Below are positions 1-8,180 of a DNA stretch of 41,627 nucleotides, piece by piece. The position numbers and the translations under genes are program-made. The stretch is taken from the NCBI GenBank assembly GCA_000435495.1, contig FR884030.1, positions 1-41,627 on the forward strand, given 5' to 3'. Every line of letters begins with the position of its first letter. Within the stretch, counting starts at the first letter, position 1. This stretch comes from Firmicutes bacterium CAG:552. GTDB taxonomy: Bacteria > Bacillota > Clostridia > Christensenellales > Pumilibacteraceae. The notes beneath the pieces were generated by a model. The model worked only from the letters and a program-made list of their open reading frames with translations. It searched no databases and was not told the DNA's origin.

Positions 1-25
1 ATGCAAAATGTAGTTTTTGTTCACA

Positions 26-2695
26 CTATTCTGACTGTTCCTCGGAGTAATCGTACGTAACGATAGGTTCGGAATATTTTCCGGAACCGGTATTTTTGTA
101 CCATTTATCGGTACTGTCTACAGATACGACATGCGTACCGTCCAAATCGGTATACGTCACGTTTATTTTGCTCCATTGTTCTCTCGAGCCTTTATACTTT
201 ATTGTCGTAGTCTTGTTGTCGGCAGCGTAATATCCGGTTGCAAACGCATTTTCGCCGATATCTTTTACCGCACTACCCATAATTATTTCGGCTAACGATT
301 CGCATCCGATAAACGCTCTGTCACCTATCTCTTCTACGCTGTCCGGCAAAACTATTTTTTCAAGCTTTCTGCATTCTGAGAATGCACCAACGCCAACCCG
401 TAAAAGTCCGTTAGCGCTAAACGTCACCGACTTCAATTCCGTAGCGCCGCAAAATGCGCTGTCTCCTATATACTTGATTGTCCCCGGTAACGTTATATCC
501 GTAATCTTGCTTTGATAAAATGCTGCGTCCGCTATACCGACAAAGGCAGTAGTATTACCCAAATCTACTTTGCCTACTCCGTTGCCGCACTTGATAATCC
601 ATCCGCTCACAAAATAAACGGCGGATCCTCCTACCTCTATTAACCCGCTTCCGGTCCCGGAACCTTTTATTGTGCACTCGGTAAATGCGTCGCTTTTTAC
701 CGAAGTAACCGTGGCAGGCAACTTAAACTCGTCTGCCGACAGTCCTATGCAACCGTAAAATGCGCTTTTTCCTATGGTTGTCAAATTGCCGCCGTCGGGA
801 AAAGACACGCCTACCAGACCGGAGCACTTAACAAACGCAGAATCTCCTATCACTTCCACATTTGCAGGAATAGAAATTCGCTGTACTGTTTTATCGATAA
901 ATTGCTCCGCAAACGCATATTCTCCGATTTCTGTTACCGATGAAGGAATACCGGAACGCTTGCATCCTATAACCAATGTTTTTCCGTCACCGCTTAACAC
1001 GCAGTTATTTTCGGACTTAAACGTACCGCCGTTTGCTACGCTGAGCGTCTCTAACGACGAACAGCCCATAAACGGATTACTCTCTATCTCTTCTATCGAA
1101 GCCGGCAACGCTATCGAAGATAATCCTTTGCAATATACGAAAGAAAGCCAACCTATTTTCTTGACGCCCTCGCTTATCGTTACCTCACGCAAATTCTCGC
1201 AACGGGCAAATGCGCCGTCTATCGATTCTACGTTGCCCGGTATAGTCACGGACTCGAGCGCAGAGTTATCAGAAAAAGCGTATCTGACGGAGCGTATTTT
1301 TATGTCCGTCGGAATCAAACTTTCTGCGCAAGCCGCTATCATATCGTAGCCTAACTCGCAATGCAAATCTTCGAGCAAACAATTACCTTTTACGATATAA
1401 TTCTCATTAGCTCTGTCAACGGATATAGTCGCAAGTTCGCCGCAACCCGCAAACACGTAATCTTCCATATTCGTTACTCCGGACGGAATAAAAACTTCGG
1501 TTAAACCCGTAAACGCAAACGCACGCTCTCCGATATACGATACCGACGACGGAATTTGCACTTCGGTAAGCTTACGACAACCCGCAAACATATTGAAACC
1601 TATCTCGGTTATGCCCTCTTTTAAAACCGCTCTGCGCAACTTTTCACAATCTGCAAAAGCGTAATTAGCTTCGGTTATCGTACCGGGTACAATAACCTCT
1701 TCTATAATAAGTCGCAAATCGCCTATATTTTTTATCCAGACTATCGGCTTACCTTTGTATAAAGACGGTATCTCTAATTTTACTCCGTTAAAATTTCCTT
1801 GTCCTATCACGCTATAACCTTTTCCGTCCGGATTTAAAGAGTATTCGAGTTCTCCCGAAGTTTCCGAAGTGGGATCTTTTACGGTTTGCGCATCGTAACT
1901 GAACCTAAGCGTTGTTATGCCATACTCGAAGTAATCGATCACAGAGCTATCGACAAAGAGTTCGGTTATTACTCCGTTATTAAATTTGTACGCTTCTTCA
2001 TCGTTTTTTGCTACGTATGCATTACCTTCACTATTAAACGTAAGTAAACGCCAATGCGTTGCGCCTAAGTTATTAAATTTAAGATACGTATACAAAAATT
2101 CTGACGAATCATTGCCGAATATCTCTGCAAACTCTTTCGTTATCGTATGTTCGCCTTCGGTTCCGTCATTTATAATCACATCGTTTTCTCTATCGTAAAT
2201 TATCGTATCAGTCTTTAAAATTCTGTGAGAAAACCATTGTCCCGAAAAATTACAGGCATAGAAATTTGCATATTCTTCTTCGTAAATAATTATAAAAAGA
2301 GGACTGCCGTGCATTTCTACTTTGACTCCGTTTTCGGCGATGGTTATCGTCTTGTACGGTTGATCGCTGCCGTCGTTTTTGCAATATTCGATGCGAGAAG
2401 GTACAAAATTTGATTTTTCAAACGCCCTAACCCATTGGCTTTCAGTTATGACGTGAGGATTTTTATAATCGCAAACACTGCACTTACCGTCACTGCCGTA
2501 CGAGTGGAAATCTTTGGACGAAACTTCACTTGTGTGTTCGCAAGTAGCAGCATGCCAGTGATATTCGCTATCGACAGACCATTTTTCGGAATAAGTGTGT
2601 TCGTGAGTACCGCTCGGTCCGAAAAAACATCCTGCCGCCATCATGCACGACACAACCAATATTCCTACTAAGAATAATATTTTGATTTTTTTCAA
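26..2695 (-). CDS. BspA-type leucine-rich-repeat surface lipoprotein
   Basis: A predicted lipoprotein of 889 residues on the outer face of the membrane. The longest frame opens at 2713, but its first codons are the ribosome binding site itself (AAGGAGG at 2704-2710). I therefore choose the TTG at 2693-2695, eight bases downstream. A basic, hydrophobic signal peptide ends in a lipobox (AAGC, Cys23). Next comes a His/Cys-rich segment (pattern HEHTY, HWHAATC, HSYGSDGKC, CSVC) of the kind that recurs at the N-terminus of clostridial surface lipoproteins. From about residue 320 to 840 there are many LRR_5/BspA repeats, with recurring AF-x-x-C-x-x-L and IP-x-x-V-x-x-IG patterns, interrupted by a few irregular blocks. 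Family knowledge suggests adhesion or host-protein binding, but no ligand can be named. It is monocistronic, with its own promoter at 2777-2805. Confidence 0.9.
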   Translation of the reverse strand: MKKIKILFLVGILVVSCMMAAGCFFGPSGTHEHTYSEKWSVDSEYHWHAATCEHTSEVSSKDFHSYGSDGKCSVCDYKNPHVITESQWVRAFEKSNFVPSRIEYCKNDGSDQPYKTITIAENGVKVEMHGSPLFIIIYEEEYANFYACNFSGQWFSHRILKTDTIIYDRENDVIINDGTEGEHTITKEFAEIFGNDSSEFLYTYLKFNNLGATHWRLLTFNSEGNAYVAKNDEEAYKFNNGVITELFVDSSVIDYFEYGITTLRFSYDAQTVKDPTSETSGELEYSLNPDGKGYSVIGQGNFNGVKLEIPSLYKGKPIVWIKNIGDLRLIIEEVIVPGTITEANYAFADCEKLRRAVLKEGITEIGFNMFAGCRKLTEVQIPSSVSYIGERAFAFTGLTEVFIPSGVTNMEDYVFAGCGELATISVDRANENYIVKGNCLLEDLHCELGYDMIAACAESLIPTDIKIRSVRYAFSDNSALESVTIPGNVESIDGAFARCENLREVTISEGVKKIGWLSFVYCKGLSSIALPASIEEIESNPFMGCSSLETLSVANGGTFKSENNCVLSGDGKTLVIGCKRSGIPSSVTEIGEYAFAEQFIDKTVQRISIPANVEVIGDSAFVKCSGLVGVSFPDGGNLTTIGKSAFYGCIGLSADEFKLPATVTSVKSDAFTECTIKGSGTGSGLIEVGGSAVYFVSGWIIKCGNGVGKVDLGNTTAFVGIADAAFYQSKITDITLPGTIKYIGDSAFCGATELKSVTFSANGLLRVGVGAFSECRKLEKIVLPDSVEEIGDRAFIGCESLAEIIMGSAVKDIGENAFATGYYAADNKTTTIKYKGSREQWSKINVTYTDLDGTHVVSVDSTDKWYKNTGSGKYSEPIVTYDYSEEQSE

Positions 2696-2703
2696 TTTTT
2701 CTT

Positions 2704-2710
2704 CCTCCTT
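2704..2710 (-). promoter_or_regulatory. Ribosome binding site that fixes the TTG start of the BspA-like gene
   Basis: AAGGAGG on the minus strand, followed by an eight-base spacer and TTG at 2695-2693. The site falls inside the longest open frame, so that frame's first codons cannot be the true start. Confidence 0.85.
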
Positions 2711-2776
2711 CAAACAATCACAGATTTCGCTCGAAATAGCATATTATCGTCACGGTCAATGTCTCTGCACACACAA

Positions 2777-2805
2777 ATTATATCATACTTTATATAATTA
2801 TGCAA
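2777..2805 (-). promoter_or_regulatory. Sigma-A-type promoter for the BspA-like lipoprotein
   Basis: Minus-strand -35 TTGCAT (2800-2805), a 17-bp spacer, and -10 TATAAT (2777-2782). Transcription should begin near 2770, giving a leader of about 75 bases that includes a short perfect inverted repeat (ATTTCG/CGAAAT, 2724-2737). Confidence 0.8.
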
Positions 2806-3086
2806 ACGCATGCACATATAAAACGAATACTTCTCATTGGGCAAAGCCGTGCGCATGATAAAATGCACAATGGCAACAGTTTAGTAAAATTATCTTTACA
2901 AAAAGAAAACGATTTTACAAAAAATCTGTTGACATCAGTCGTGATTTGCGAAAAGTAATGAAAATTTCAGGTATAAATTCAAATGCGCTATATGACAATA
3001 CGGACGGCAAATAAGTCGAAACAGCGACTTATTTGCAAAAAAAACGTTTTTGGTTTTGCAAAACGCAAAGAATTACAAAATTTGAA
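2806..3086. other. AT-rich intergenic stretch between two divergent promoters
   Basis: No credible coding frame. It separates the divergent promoters of the genes at 2695 (minus) and 3212 (plus). The one striking structure is the perfect inverted repeat at 3007-3036, listed separately. A TTGACA at 2929-2934 has no well-placed -10 box. Confidence 0.6.
3007..3036. repeat. Perfect 12-bp inverted repeat with 6-base loop
   Basis: GCAAATAAGTCG (3007-3018) and its exact complement (3025-3036) flank AAACAG. On the plus strand the hairpin is followed by A residues, not T. On the minus strand the T run precedes the hairpin. It therefore does not look like an intrinsic terminator in either direction. 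It lies about 50 bp upstream of the -35 box at 3087, so a regulator binding site is possible. Confidence 0.6.
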
Positions 3087-3115
3087 TTTACATTGTCATT
3101 TTTTTGTGATATAAT
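3087..3115 (+). promoter_or_regulatory. Extended -10 sigma-A promoter
   Basis: -35 TTTACA (3087-3092), 17-bp spacer, extended -10 TG-A-TATAAT (TG at 3107-3108, TATAAT at 3110-3115). It drives the gene at 3212 with a leader of about 90 bases. Confidence 0.85.
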
Positions 3116-3211
3116 ATATGCGATAAATTTTAAGGCGAACACATTAACACAGCGATATACGATACCGTCATTTCGTTAACGAAGTTTGCCTATTCTTTTT
3201 CGGAGAGTTAA

Positions 3212-5518
3212 ATGAAGAGAACAATTGCCGTTATAATATGCGCATTAATTGCAGCTGCGTTACTTTTGCCCGCAAATGTCGACATGGCGCAGGCAGACGA
3301 AGGAGTCTCGCCCACCGCTTTGTCTTCGACCGTAATTAATCTGAATAAAACGACTAAGTACTATGCTTTCGACGGACCTTTTTCTATTTCCTATGCGGAC
3401 AAGTTGTATGTCCATACCAATTCGGGTACATATGAGTGCGGCGACGACATAATAAAATCGGAAGACGCAGACGCATACGTCATGGTAAGCGGCGTTAAAG
3501 TTGCGCTCAAAAACGGACAAATCGACGGCGACGCAGCAAAGAGCGGTTATATCAAGCTAAGCGCTTACGGAGAAAGGCTATATGCAATAAAAGAAAACGG
3601 TCAAATCGATTTGTACTCTTTTGTCTTCGATGAGGACGGCATCTCTTCGTTGCAACTATCCGAATCGTATCCGGTTTCGGCATTGGACGTCGCTGCGGAC
3701 GAAAACGGATTCAACTATCTCAAAAAAATCAATCGCACGCAATATGCCATAATTCTTGCAACGGGAGAGTCCGTTACTTGCAGTCGCATCATTCAATCGA
3801 TAGTTGCAACCGAGAAAAGCGTTTACGCCATGACAAAGGCCGGCATTTACGTTTACGACAAATATGACATTTACTCTGCTCCTCAAGAAATCGAATGCGA
3901 TCCGCTCGCCATTACCGTAAGCGATAAAGTATACGTTCTTTTGTACGATCAAAGCATATCTGTAGTAAACGGACTGTCCGTTAACCCTATTATCGCATCA
4001 TCCGGCAATGCGGATTATTTCTTTGAAGCTCCGTGCAAAGGAACAACGAGATTAGGAAAAATGTACGTTTGCGACAGTATGCTCGGAAGAGTTGCCGTTT
4101 ACGATAAAAACGGCATTACGTATAAACAAAATCTAAACGGAGCGTCATGCGTTGCCGCAGATAACGACGGCAAATTTTACGTAGCGTACAACGGCAACAA
4201 AATAGCTTGCTTCGACGGAAACACACGCACCGAAGTCCCCAACCCTTCCGGCGAAAAAATAATCGATCTGGAGGCAGGCGATAAGCTGTACTACCTCACC
4301 GAAAACGGAAACGTCTATCAAGACGACAAAAAAATAGCCTCGGGCGTCACCGCCTTGGACTACTGCTCTTCATTGGTTACTTTAAAGAACGGAATAATAG
4401 AAGGGACCAACATCGAAGCCGACGACTTCTGTCTGGATATAGTCGGAAATATTTTTGCCGTAAAGGACAACATTCTTACGGTAATCAAGGGAGACGAAAC
4501 GGTTACTTATACGGTAGACGGTGCTCTTTCGCTTGACAGTATAATGCTCAGCAAAATAGAAACACCGTTCGTTTCGTACGGGGATCTTATTATAAGCGAC
4601 AAACAAAATATGCGAATACTCAGAGTATCTCGCAGCGACGTTGGCGGCGCAGACATAAAAAAACTTTATACGGTGCAAGAAATTGACGACAAGCCTTTGC
4701 GAAAAAGCAACAATTTGATATCGGTTACAACCTCTGCTTCCTACCTGTTTACATATCCGGTCGAAAGTGAAATAACCTATTCTTTCGCCAAGGGCGAAAC
4801 TGCCTTCGTATGCTACGATGTCGTTTCTCCGGGCGCCTACGTATACTGCGTTATCGAAAACAAAGCAACCGGCAAGTTCAGCCAGGGATTTGCTTACGCA
4901 TCCTCCGTTGCCACGAAAAACTATACAGACCCGCTCAAAAAAGAAGCGAAAATCAATTCGGATAATACGAGCGTATACAAATTCCCCTCTCTGTACTCGC
5001 CCGTTACGGGCAAACTCAACAAAGGCGATATGGCTTCCATACTCCCGTTTGCAACCAATTATGAGGATGAATACGGTGAAAGGTGGTTTACCGACGTAAA
5101 CAATAACAAATGGTATCGAATCGACAGAGGCGAATACGAAGGTTACATTCTTGCCTCCTCGGCTAACGTCAATCTCTTTTCGGACACCGAAATGCCAAAG
5201 GCAAACGCTACCGTTACAGATAATACAATGCTGTATATGTATGCCGACGGCGAATATGTACCCTTCGACGGAGCCGGATTATATATAGCAAAAGGCACAA
5301 GGGTAAAGATAGAAACGCCTTTCGACACTTCCAGAAAGTATACAAAAGTCGTATTTTATCGCGACGGATACGGAACTATCGACGTGGACTGCTATGTACT
5401 GACAAAATATATAGACTACGACGGTGTTGACTTAGTAAAAATTATAGCCGTATCGGTAGTTGCGATCGCAGCGATTATTTTGCTCGCCGTGCTGATGCGC
5501 AAAAAGAAAGCGTCTTGA
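3212..5518 (+). CDS. Secreted, membrane-anchored protein with propeller-like N-terminal part and SH3-like domains
   Basis: Not recognised as a named protein. A signal peptide (residues 1-28, cleavage likely after AQA) is followed by about 470 residues of short beta-rich repeats (patterns such as KIACFDGN, KLYYLTENG, NVYQDDKK), suggestive of a propeller. Three SH3-like segments follow, at about 500-570, 575-650 and 655-735. The middle one looks like a typical bacterial SH3 domain (YKFP, KLNKGD, WYRID, YEGYI). A single C-terminal helix (about 740-762) ends in a basic KKK tail, so the bulk faces outward. The start has a GGAGAG site eight bases before ATG. It is a single-gene unit with its own promoter (3087-3115) and a strong hairpin terminator at 5543-5582. 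A cell-wall-binding sensor or scaffold is possible; this is inference. Confidence 0.85.
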   Translation: MKRTIAVIICALIAAALLLPANVDMAQADEGVSPTALSSTVINLNKTTKYYAFDGPFSISYADKLYVHTNSGTYECGDDIIKSEDADAYVMVSGVKVALKNGQIDGDAAKSGYIKLSAYGERLYAIKENGQIDLYSFVFDEDGISSLQLSESYPVSALDVAADENGFNYLKKINRTQYAIILATGESVTCSRIIQSIVATEKSVYAMTKAGIYVYDKYDIYSAPQEIECDPLAITVSDKVYVLLYDQSISVVNGLSVNPIIASSGNADYFFEAPCKGTTRLGKMYVCDSMLGRVAVYDKNGITYKQNLNGASCVAADNDGKFYVAYNGNKIACFDGNTRTEVPNPSGEKIIDLEAGDKLYYLTENGNVYQDDKKIASGVTALDYCSSLVTLKNGIIEGTNIEADDFCLDIVGNIFAVKDNILTVIKGDETVTYTVDGALSLDSIMLSKIETPFVSYGDLIISDKQNMRILRVSRSDVGGADIKKLYTVQEIDDKPLRKSNNLISVTTSASYLFTYPVESEITYSFAKGETAFVCYDVVSPGAYVYCVIENKATGKFSQGFAYASSVATKNYTDPLKKEAKINSDNTSVYKFPSLYSPVTGKLNKGDMASILPFATNYEDEYGERWFTDVNNNKWYRIDRGEYEGYILASSANVNLFSDTEMPKANATVTDNTMLYMYADGEYVPFDGAGLYIAKGTRVKIETPFDTSRKYTKVVFYRDGYGTIDVDCYVLTKYIDYDGVDLVKIIAVSVVAIAAIILLAVLMRKKKAS

Positions 5519-5542
5519 TTAATGCAATAAAAAACGATTTAG

Positions 5543-5582
5543 AAAAACGATGTCGCACAAAATCTTGTGCGACATCGTTTTT
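5543..5582. terminator. Bidirectional intrinsic terminator
   Basis: A perfect 18-bp stem (5543-5560 with 5565-5582) around an AATC loop, with A runs on the left and T runs on the right, so it works in both directions. It sits between the convergent genes ending at 5518 (plus) and 5693 (minus). Confidence 0.9.
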
Positions 5583-5692
5583 GTTATTCGAATCGTCAGT
5601 CGTTAACGCACTCTCGACAAAGAACAACCACCGTATTTAGGCATTGTATCTTTACCGTAGCAGCTTAATTCCGTTAGTTCGGATAACGCACT

Positions 5693-6313
5693 CTACTCTT
5701 CCTCCATAAATATTTTATTGACCGAAAGTTCGTAAGCAACTCTTATTTCACTACTCCCGTCCGGTAATTTTTTGGTATATTCTCTGGATTGGATTCTGCC
5801 GCTAAGAGATAGCTTTTGCCCTACTGCCATTTCTTTTACGAATCTTGCATTTCGCCCCCAAGCTATACAAGGTATGTAATCTGATTTGTCGTACGCTCTG
5901 TTTACGGCTATCAAAAGATCGCATATCTCCCGATTAAACGGCGTCGTTCGATACATCGGCTGTTTGCAAACGTAACCTGTAAGTTCGGTAACATTAGGAT
6001 TTGCCTCTTCGTCCTCGTCGAGAAAGTCTCTGACAAACACCGTAAGCATAAGTTTGCTTTTTTCTCCGACGAGCTTGTTAAAACTGCGGAATTGACCGTA
6101 AAAAGATATTTTTGTTCCCTTTACCAAGTTTTTTTCGCCGAGCAATCTTTCGGAAATGGTTATCGGTATAACGTCGCTTTGCTCGCTTAACCGAGGCACT
6201 CTGAGCGTAAATTCGTAAAATCCCTCGCCGTACAGTTCGTGACTGAATACCGGCTCCGACTCTATCGTTCCGGACAGATAGACCTTGTTGTTTGTTTTTG
6301 CTTCGTTGTTCAT
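5693..6313 (-). CDS. Two-OB-fold single-stranded DNA-binding-like protein
   Basis: A 206-residue protein that appears to hold two OB-fold segments. The first (about 8-95) has the pattern VYLSGTIESEPVFSHE and a strand ending in ISFYGQFRS. The second (about 105-200) resembles SSB/PriB: TELTGYVCKQPMYRTTP, then ICDLLIAVNR, IPCIAWGRNA and LSLSGRIQSRE. Canonical bacterial SSB has one OB fold and an acidic tail ending DDDIPF. Here there are two folds and only a short acidic end (MEEE), so it is probably a paralogue and not the housekeeping SSB. The gene starts seven bases after the pdaB stop, with AAGGAG upstream of its ATG, so the two are co-transcribed. Its in vivo role is unknown. Confidence 0.8.
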   Translation of the reverse strand: MNNEAKTNNKVYLSGTIESEPVFSHELYGEGFYEFTLRVPRLSEQSDVIPITISERLLGEKNLVKGTKISFYGQFRSFNKLVGEKSKLMLTVFVRDFLDEDEEANPNVTELTGYVCKQPMYRTTPFNREICDLLIAVNRAYDKSDYIPCIAWGRNARFVKEMAVGQKLSLSGRIQSREYTKKLPDGSSEIRVAYELSVNKIFMEEE

Positions 6314-6320
6314 AAGTATT

Positions 6321-7100
6321 TTAACTCCTTATCTGAGTACCGTCGTTGCGAACGGTAAAATTATCCCTGTATATCAATTCGCCTATAGTAACGAATTCGT
6401 ACCCTTTGGCTTGTAATCCGGCAATTATCGCAGGCAATGCCTTAACGGTATTTTTGCCGTCGTTATGCATCAAAATAATGCTACCGTTTTGCGTTTTTTT
6501 GAGCACTCGAGCCGCTATTTCTTCCGAAGAAATACCTTTCCAATCCAGGCTGTCCACATCCCATTGAATGGTATAAAATCCGCATTCTTCGGCTACCTCG
6601 AGCAAAGCGTCGCTGTAATCTCCGAACGGCGGTCTGAACAAATCGGGTTTTACGCCTATCGTCTTACTAATCGTATCGGCGCATGCGGTAAGCTCCGTTT
6701 TCATCTTTTCCCGACTGAGCTTGGGCATATGAGGATGCGTATTGCTATGTACGCCTATTTCAAATCGTCCGCTGTCGTAAAGTTTTTTCAGCTTATCAGG
6801 ATATTTTTCCGCCCAGAAACCTACTACGAAAAAATTGGCTTTTATGTCATAAGCGGTTATCGTCTCTATTATATCGCAAGTCTTATCCGCTCCCCAAGCG
6901 GCATCGAAGCTGATTGCGATTTTTTTCTTCTCCGTATCCACTCTGTAGACGGGAACTTTCCTGGTGGAAACACCGCTCCAAAGTAAAGCGCTCGAAGTAA
7001 CCGAACACGCAACTACTGCCATTATCAGCGCAAGCGCAGACATGACGTACAACAATAACTTTCGTCTGACTATCGTGACGCATCTCAACTGCTTCTTCAT
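6321..7100 (-). CDS. pdaB: PdaB-family sporulation polysaccharide deacetylase
   Basis: A 259-residue carbohydrate esterase family 4 protein, likely acting on peptidoglycan during sporulation. I start it at the ATG at 7100 (MKKQ), which has AGGTG upstream. The longer frame to 7181 has no support. A basic N-terminus and one membrane helix (about 14-42) precede the NodB domain. Catalytic motifs are visible: SFDAAWG (Asp66; the AAWG form is typical of PdaB), HSNTH (His118, His122), RPPFG (156-160), DVDSLDW, and LMHND (His212). In Bacillus PdaB is needed to keep spores intact; that role is inferred here. It heads a two-gene unit with the OB-fold protein. A promoter was not clear, which would fit a sporulation sigma factor. 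Confidence 0.9.
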   Translation of the reverse strand: MKKQLRCVTIVRRKLLLYVMSALALIMAVVACSVTSSALLWSGVSTRKVPVYRVDTEKKKIAISFDAAWGADKTCDIIETITAYDIKANFFVVGFWAEKYPDKLKKLYDSGRFEIGVHSNTHPHMPKLSREKMKTELTACADTISKTIGVKPDLFRPPFGDYSDALLEVAEECGFYTIQWDVDSLDWKGISSEEIAARVLKKTQNGSIILMHNDGKNTVKALPAIIAGLQAKGYEFVTIGELIYRDNFTVRNDGTQIRS

Positions 7101-7238
7101 AATAACACCTCTAAGCGCACTAAATGCAAAGTTATTTGTCGAATAATGCTTTGTTTTGGAAATAACCGTATCGTCAAGCAAAAATTCATACGTTTATTTG
7201 TATGTACGCACAGGCTCTGCAAGAACGTCGACAAGCAA

Positions 7239-7655
7239 TTACTTTTCGGCGTTCGACGTTTTATTTTCGATTTTTTTCGATTTTGCTTTTTTGACGATGT
7301 CCGTTATTGAGCTTGCTAGTTGATAAACGCCGAGCGCAACCAAAAAACACCCGAACAAAATGCCCAAGAGATCGCTTTTTATATCTTTGACGAGCACGGA
7401 CGCTAAAATTCCGACAGCCGCCGCAGGTATGGAAACGTAAAGGCAGCTCTTATTTATCAAACCGTTTTTCGCATGAATGATGATTGCGACGATTGACATC
7501 GGAACAAATACAATGAGGTTAACGGATTGCGCATAATGCTGGCTCAGTCCGCACAAAACGGTAAGTAACGGAATGAGAAGCGTCCCGCCGCCCATTCCCA
7601 TACCGCCGATTACGCCTCCTGCGACTCCAGAAATAACGTACAAAAATATTTTCAT
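7239..7655 (-). CDS. TauE/SafE (DUF81) half-transporter, second subunit
   Basis: A 138-residue membrane protein with about four helices, half the length of a usual TauE/SafE anion exporter (about 250 residues). The glycine-rich first helix (GVAGGVIGGMGMGGGTLLIPLL) is the family hallmark, followed by the motif with YAQSVNLIVFVPMS. A charged Lys-rich tail ends the protein. Its ATG overlaps the stop of the preceding half-gene (ATGA at 7652-7655), so translation is coupled. Together the two would form a full-size pseudo-twofold transporter for a small anion such as sulfite or an organosulfonate. The substrate is not readable from sequence. Confidence 0.85.
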   Translation of the reverse strand: MKIFLYVISGVAGGVIGGMGMGGGTLLIPLLTVLCGLSQHYAQSVNLIVFVPMSIVAIIIHAKNGLINKSCLYVSIPAAAVGILASVLVKDIKSDLLGILFGCFLVALGVYQLASSITDIVKKAKSKKIENKTSNAEK

Positions 7656-8002
7656 AATATCATCTTCACTCCTGCCGCAAGCATAATTACCGCAAAAATT
7701 ATTCTGACCGCTCCCGATTCGAGTTTTTTGAGCAGCAATGCGCCTATAATTCCGCCTACTACCGCACCGATTCCCGTCCAGAGAGTAGCAGGAAAATTAA
7801 AAAAGCCTTCGATTGCATAAGTTATCGCCGAAAATACCGAAACCGGCAAAATAACAGGCATAGCAGTTGCGTGAGCCACCTTGGCGTTTTGTCGCATGCC
7901 TTTTTGCAAAAGCGGCACGCATATCATTCCGCCGCCACCGCCGAAAAATCCGCTTACGAACCCCACGACTCCGCCGCCTATCCAACCCAAAATTTTTTTC
8001 AT
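7652..8002 (-). CDS. TauE/SafE (DUF81) half-transporter, first subunit
   Basis: A 116-residue membrane protein that carries the other copy of the DUF81 repeat: GGGVVGFVSGFFGGGGGMICVPLL, then the motif AKVAHATAMPVILPVS. It has about four helices. The open frame extends upstream to 8137, but the only credible start is the ATG at 8002 (MKKILGW), directly preceded by AAGGAAAGG. The ATG at 8014 lacks a ribosome binding site. It overlaps the next half-gene by four bases. The upstream region is shared with the divergent promoter of the gene at 8181. No clear minus-strand promoter was found. Confidence 0.82.
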   Translation of the reverse strand: MKKILGWIGGGVVGFVSGFFGGGGGMICVPLLQKGMRQNAKVAHATAMPVILPVSVFSAITYAIEGFFNFPATLWTGIGAVVGGIIGALLLKKLESGAVRIIFAVIMLAAGVKMIL

Positions 8003-8089
8003 CCTTTCCTTCATCGTAAATAGTTTTTCGCAAAGTGCAACAAAATAATATCGTGACGCAAAAAAAATCAAATATATACCTTTATTTGA

Positions 8090-8118
8090 TTGCAATATGA
8101 CGCCAAATAAGGTATAAT
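8090..8118 (+). promoter_or_regulatory. Sigma-A promoter for the 1118-residue surface protein
   Basis: -35 TTGCAA (8090-8095), 17-bp spacer, perfect -10 TATAAT (8113-8118). Transcription should begin near 8125, giving a leader of about 55 bases. Confidence 0.85.
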
Positions 8119-8180
8119 GTAGTTTGTGCAAACACACTAAAATTGCATATTTATACTATTACATTTTTGCAAGGTGAACG

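Noticed and set aside
300..1700. Regular repeats that could suggest a CRISPR array or satellite
   Set aside because: The spacing and content are explained by LRR_5 protein repeats in one long frame; no near-identical DNA repeats are present.
2929..2957. TTGACA as a third promoter in the 2.7-3.2 kb gap
   Set aside because: No -10-like hexamer lies 16-19 bp downstream, and the gene at 3212 already has a better promoter.
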